From Mageeibacillus sp. UBA1046 (lineage in GTDB: Bacteria > Bacillota > Clostridia > Saccharofermentanales > DTU023), in contig DCDV01000004.1 of NCBI GenBank assembly GCA_002316595.1, positions 277,445 to 286,300 on the forward strand: DNA of 8,856 nt, in the 5' to 3' direction. The notes under the pieces are model-generated. The model searched no databases, was not told the origin of the DNA, and worked only from the letters and a program-made list of their open reading frames with translations. This document shows positions 6,122-8,856 of the stretch, one piece after another (the first letter of the stretch is position 1; each line of letters begins with the position of its first letter). Made by a program: the position numbers and the translations under genes.

Positions 6122-8856
6122 TCAATAAGATAAATTCGCACTAATGATTTGAGGTTCAGTCAGAACGTCAGGGGGGATTCCCCTGGCAAGAATCTGAGTT
6201 AAGTAGTGCCCTGTGTAAGAGTCTTTACAGCGCGCTACGTCCTCAGGAGAGCCGGCCGCAATAAGTTCGCCGCCGCCATCGCCTCCCTCAGGTCCCAGAT
6301 CCAAGATCCAGTCTGCCGTCTTGATCACGTCCAGATTATGTTCTATCACAACCACAGTATTGCCGCCCTCCACCAGACGCTGCAATATCTGCGTTAGTCG
6401 ATGCACATCCGCGCTGTGCAGACCGGTAGTCGGTTCATCGAGGATATAAAAGGTGCGGCCGGTACTGCGTCTTGACAGCTCAGTAGCCAGCTTGACCCTT
6501 TGCGCCTCTCCGCCGGAGAGCTCAGTCGATGATTGTCCCAGGCGGATATAGCCCAGTCCGACATCAAACAAAGTCTTCAGCTTATTTGCGATGCGAGGTA
6601 TTGCCTCAAAAAAGACCAGCGCCTCCTCTACCGTCATAGCCAGGACATCAGCAATAGATTTTCCGCGGTATTTAATTTCCAGAGTCTCGCGATTATATCT
6701 TTGCCCCTGACAGACATCACAGGTCACGTAGACGTCCGGCAGGAAATGCATTTCAATCTTGTTTACACCATCGCCATAACAGGCCTCACAACGACCGCCG
6801 CTGACATTGAAGCTAAAGCGTCCGGGCTTGTACCCTCTGGCCTTCGCCTCTCTGGTTTGCGAGAACAATTCCCTGATGTAGTCGAAGACGCCGGTATAAG
6901 TGGCAGGGTTAGAGCGTGGTGTCCTGCCGATGGGAGATTGATCGATGGAGATCACCTTATCGAGATGCTCCAGACCTTCGATACTGTCAACCTTTACTTG
7001 CGTTCTGTGTGCTCTATTTAATTTATGGGCCAAGACGCTTAAAATCCCGTTCAGCACTAAGGAGCTCTTACCTGAGCCGGATACTCCTGTGACACAGGTA
7101 AATAATCCTAAAGGAATCTCAACGTCTATGTTTTTGAGATTGTTTTCTCGTGCGCCCTTTACTTTGAGCCAGTTCTCTCCGGGCGACCGTCTCTTCTCCG
7201 GGATGGGGATCATCCTGCTTCCGGACAAGTATTGCCCGGTCAGGGAATCCTTGCAGCCGGCAATATCATCGGGTCTGCCAGAGGCCACTATTCTGCCGCC
7301 CAGCTCCCCGGCGCCCGGTCCGATATCGATAACATGATCGGCCTCCCAGATTGTCTCTTCATCATGTTCAACTACTATTACAGTATTTCCCAGATCACGA
7401 AGATTCTTCAGCGTAGTCAGCAATCGGTTATTGTCTCTTTGATGCAGGCCAATACTCGGCTCATCGAGGATATAGAGCACACCCATAAGCCCGGAGCCGA
7501 TCTGCGTGGCCAGTCTGATTCTCTGCGCCTCACCTCCGGATAAGGTAGCCGAAGCTCTGGCCAGAGTCAGATAATGCAGCCCTACTTCAATTAAGAAGCC
7601 CAGTCTTGATTCCAGTTCCCGCATTATGGTTTCCGCGATCAGGAGCTGATCCGCACGCCAGGAGATATTCTCCAGGAAAGTTAAGGACTGATCGATCGGC
7701 AACATGGTTAATTCATAGATATTCAAACCGCCTATAGTTACAGAAAGACTCTCTTGTCTCAGTCTGGCACCATGACACTCCGGACAGCTGGAGATTGAAA
7801 GATAGTCTTCATAATAAGCTTTCATATCATCTGAGGAGGTTTCCTGCCATCTCTTGGTCACAATCTGCACAATCCCCTGCCATTTGGTGGAATACGGTTT
7901 GGAGCGAGGATATCTGGTTTTGCCGGTATCTATGGTCAGTTTTTTATTATCACCAAAGAGAATGATATCTTTAATTTTAGCAGGCAATTCTTTAAAGGGC
8001 GTGTCCATGGAGAAGTTATATTTTTCCGCCAAAGCGACCATAAAAGCCCTGCCCCAGCTGTTCTTCTCATGCACGCGCCAGCCTGCAACCATGATCGCTC
8101 CCTCATTCAAAGAGAGTGAGTCATCCGCCACAATCAGATCAGGGTTTATATTTTGCAGCTCGCCGATGCCAAAACAGGTCGGGCAAGCGCCAAAGGGATT
8201 ATTAAAACTAAAGGAGCGCGGCGAGATCTCGGCAATGTCTATATCGCAGTCGGGACAGCTGAATTTCTCGGAGAACATTACCTCGCCCGTCTGTTGATAG
8301 TACTCATCCTCTTCAGCCCTGGGCAGCTGATACTGGACCAGCACCAAACCGCCTGTCAGCTCAAACACTGTATCCAGAGATCCGCTCAATCTGCTCTCGA
8401 TGCCTTCACGCACTATAAGCCGATCGACAACTATCTCTATGTCATGTTTCTTATGTAATTCCAGCTTGAAGTCTTCTTCCAGATCAAAAAATTCGCCGTC
8501 AATGCGTACACGTACGAAGCCTTCCTGCCAGTACTTCTTTAGCTGTTTGGAAAATTCACCTTTACGTCCTCTGACTACAGGAGCCATGATGATCAGCCTG
8601 GTTCCTTCCGGCCACTCCATCAGCCGGCTGATAATCTGGTCGACGGTCTGTCTTTGAATTACCCGTCCGCAAGTCGGACAGTGCATAGTACCCACGCGCG
8701 CATAAAGCAGACGCAGGAAATCATAAATTTCGGTTACTGTGCCAACAGTAGAACGGGGATTCTTGCTTGTTGTCTTCTGATCGATAGCAATTGTCGGTGA
8801 CAGTCCATCAATCTGGTCTACGTCCGGCTTCTCCATCTGCCCCAGAAATTGCCTGG
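6122..8856 (-). CDS. uvrA: UvrA, excinuclease ABC subunit A (5' end outside window)
   Basis: UvrA is the ABC-type ATPase dimer that finds bulky DNA lesions and loads UvrB in nucleotide excision repair. The frame is open to the window edge: RQFLGQ precedes the Met at 8836, as in the conserved YARQFLG-MEKPDVD segment, so that Met is internal and roughly 75-80 residues, including the first Walker A, are missing. Numbering from that Met, the first zinc module has C194, C197, C218 and C221. ABC signature LSGGEAQ (433-439) and DEP (458-460) complete the first ATPase. The second has Walker A GVSGSGKS (584-591), the zinc finger C683, C686, C706, C709 needed for damage-specific binding, LSGGEAQ (773-779) and DEP (800-802). 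Extra CxxC pairs at 53/56 and 351/354 also occur in many relatives. The C-terminus runs about 20 residues past GHYLTQIL. All visible catalytic motifs are intact. uvrB often lies upstream, but that is outside the window. Confidence 0.98.
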   Translation of the reverse strand, partial: RQFLGQMEKPDVDQIDGLSPTIAIDQKTTSKNPRSTVGTVTEIYDFLRLLYARVGTMHCPTCGRVIQRQTVDQIISRLMEWPEGTRLIIMAPVVRGRKGEFSKQLKKYWQEGFVRVRIDGEFFDLEEDFKLELHKKHDIEIVVDRLIVREGIESRLSGSLDTVFELTGGLVLVQYQLPRAEEDEYYQQTGEVMFSEKFSCPDCDIDIAEISPRSFSFNNPFGACPTCFGIGELQNINPDLIVADDSLSLNEGAIMVAGWRVHEKNSWGRAFMVALAEKYNFSMDTPFKELPAKIKDIILFGDNKKLTIDTGKTRYPRSKPYSTKWQGIVQIVTKRWQETSSDDMKAYYEDYLSISSCPECHGARLRQESLSVTIGGLNIYELTMLPIDQSLTFLENISWRADQLLIAETIMRELESRLGFLIEVGLHYLTLARASATLSGGEAQRIRLATQIGSGLMGVLYILDEPSIGLHQRDNNRLLTTLKNLRDLGNTVIVVEHDEETIWEADHVIDIGPGAGELGGRIVASGRPDDIAGCKDSLTGQYLSGSRMIPIPEKRRSPGENWLKVKGARENNLKNIDVEIPLGLFTCVTGVSGSGKSSLVLNGILSVLAHKLNRAHRTQVKVDSIEGLEHLDKVISIDQSPIGRTPRSNPATYTGVFDYIRELFSQTREAKARGYKPGRFSFNVSGGRCEACYGDGVNKIEMHFLPDVYVTCDVCQGQRYNRETLEIKYRGKSIADVLAMTVEEALVFFEAIPRIANKLKTLFDVGLGYIRLGQSSTELSGGEAQRVKLATELSRRSTGRTFYILDEPTTGLHSADVHRLTQILQRLVEGGNTVVVIEHNLDVIKTADWILDLGPEGGDGGGELIAAGSPEDVARCKDSYTGHYLTQILARGIPPDVLTEPQIISANLSY

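Overview
The window holds five genes, all on the minus strand, from a bacterium that looks like an anaerobic Gram-positive of the Clostridia (inference). Support for this is a Gram-positive-type 453-residue glucose-6-phosphate isomerase, a ClpE-like AAA+ unfoldase with an N-terminal zinc finger, a radical SAM protein of the TIGR03960 type common in Firmicutes, strong AGGAG-type ribosome binding sites and GTG starts. Coding DNA is close to 50% GC by eye. The one sizeable gap (5994-6121) is only about 22% GC.

In transcription order (high to low coordinates): uvrA (8856-6122, 5' end outside the window) encodes the damage-recognition ATPase of nucleotide excision repair. A 128-base AT-rich gap follows, with a plausible promoter and a dyad over its -10 box. 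Then come a clpE-like gene (5984-3576), a small single-pass membrane protein of unknown function (3507-3079), pgi (3059-1698), and a B12-binding-type radical SAM gene (1701-1, 3' end outside the window). The radical SAM gene is one continuous open frame that runs off the window edge.

Spacing suggests that clpE, the membrane protein gene, pgi and the radical SAM gene form one transcription unit: gaps are 68 and 19 bases, then a 4-base ATGA overlap. No convincing intrinsic terminator is visible between them or after uvrA, so read-through from uvrA is possible. The genes mix DNA repair, protein quality control, central carbon metabolism and an uncharacterised radical SAM enzyme. No shared pathway is evident.

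I see no rRNA, tRNA, CRISPR array, insertion sequence, phage gene or attachment site. This is mostly an ordinary housekeeping region. The points worth a second look are the charge-segregated N-terminal extension of the ClpE-like protein, the control region before that gene (dyad, repeat, no CtsR or CIRCE box), the unknown membrane protein, and the coupling of the radical SAM gene to pgi.
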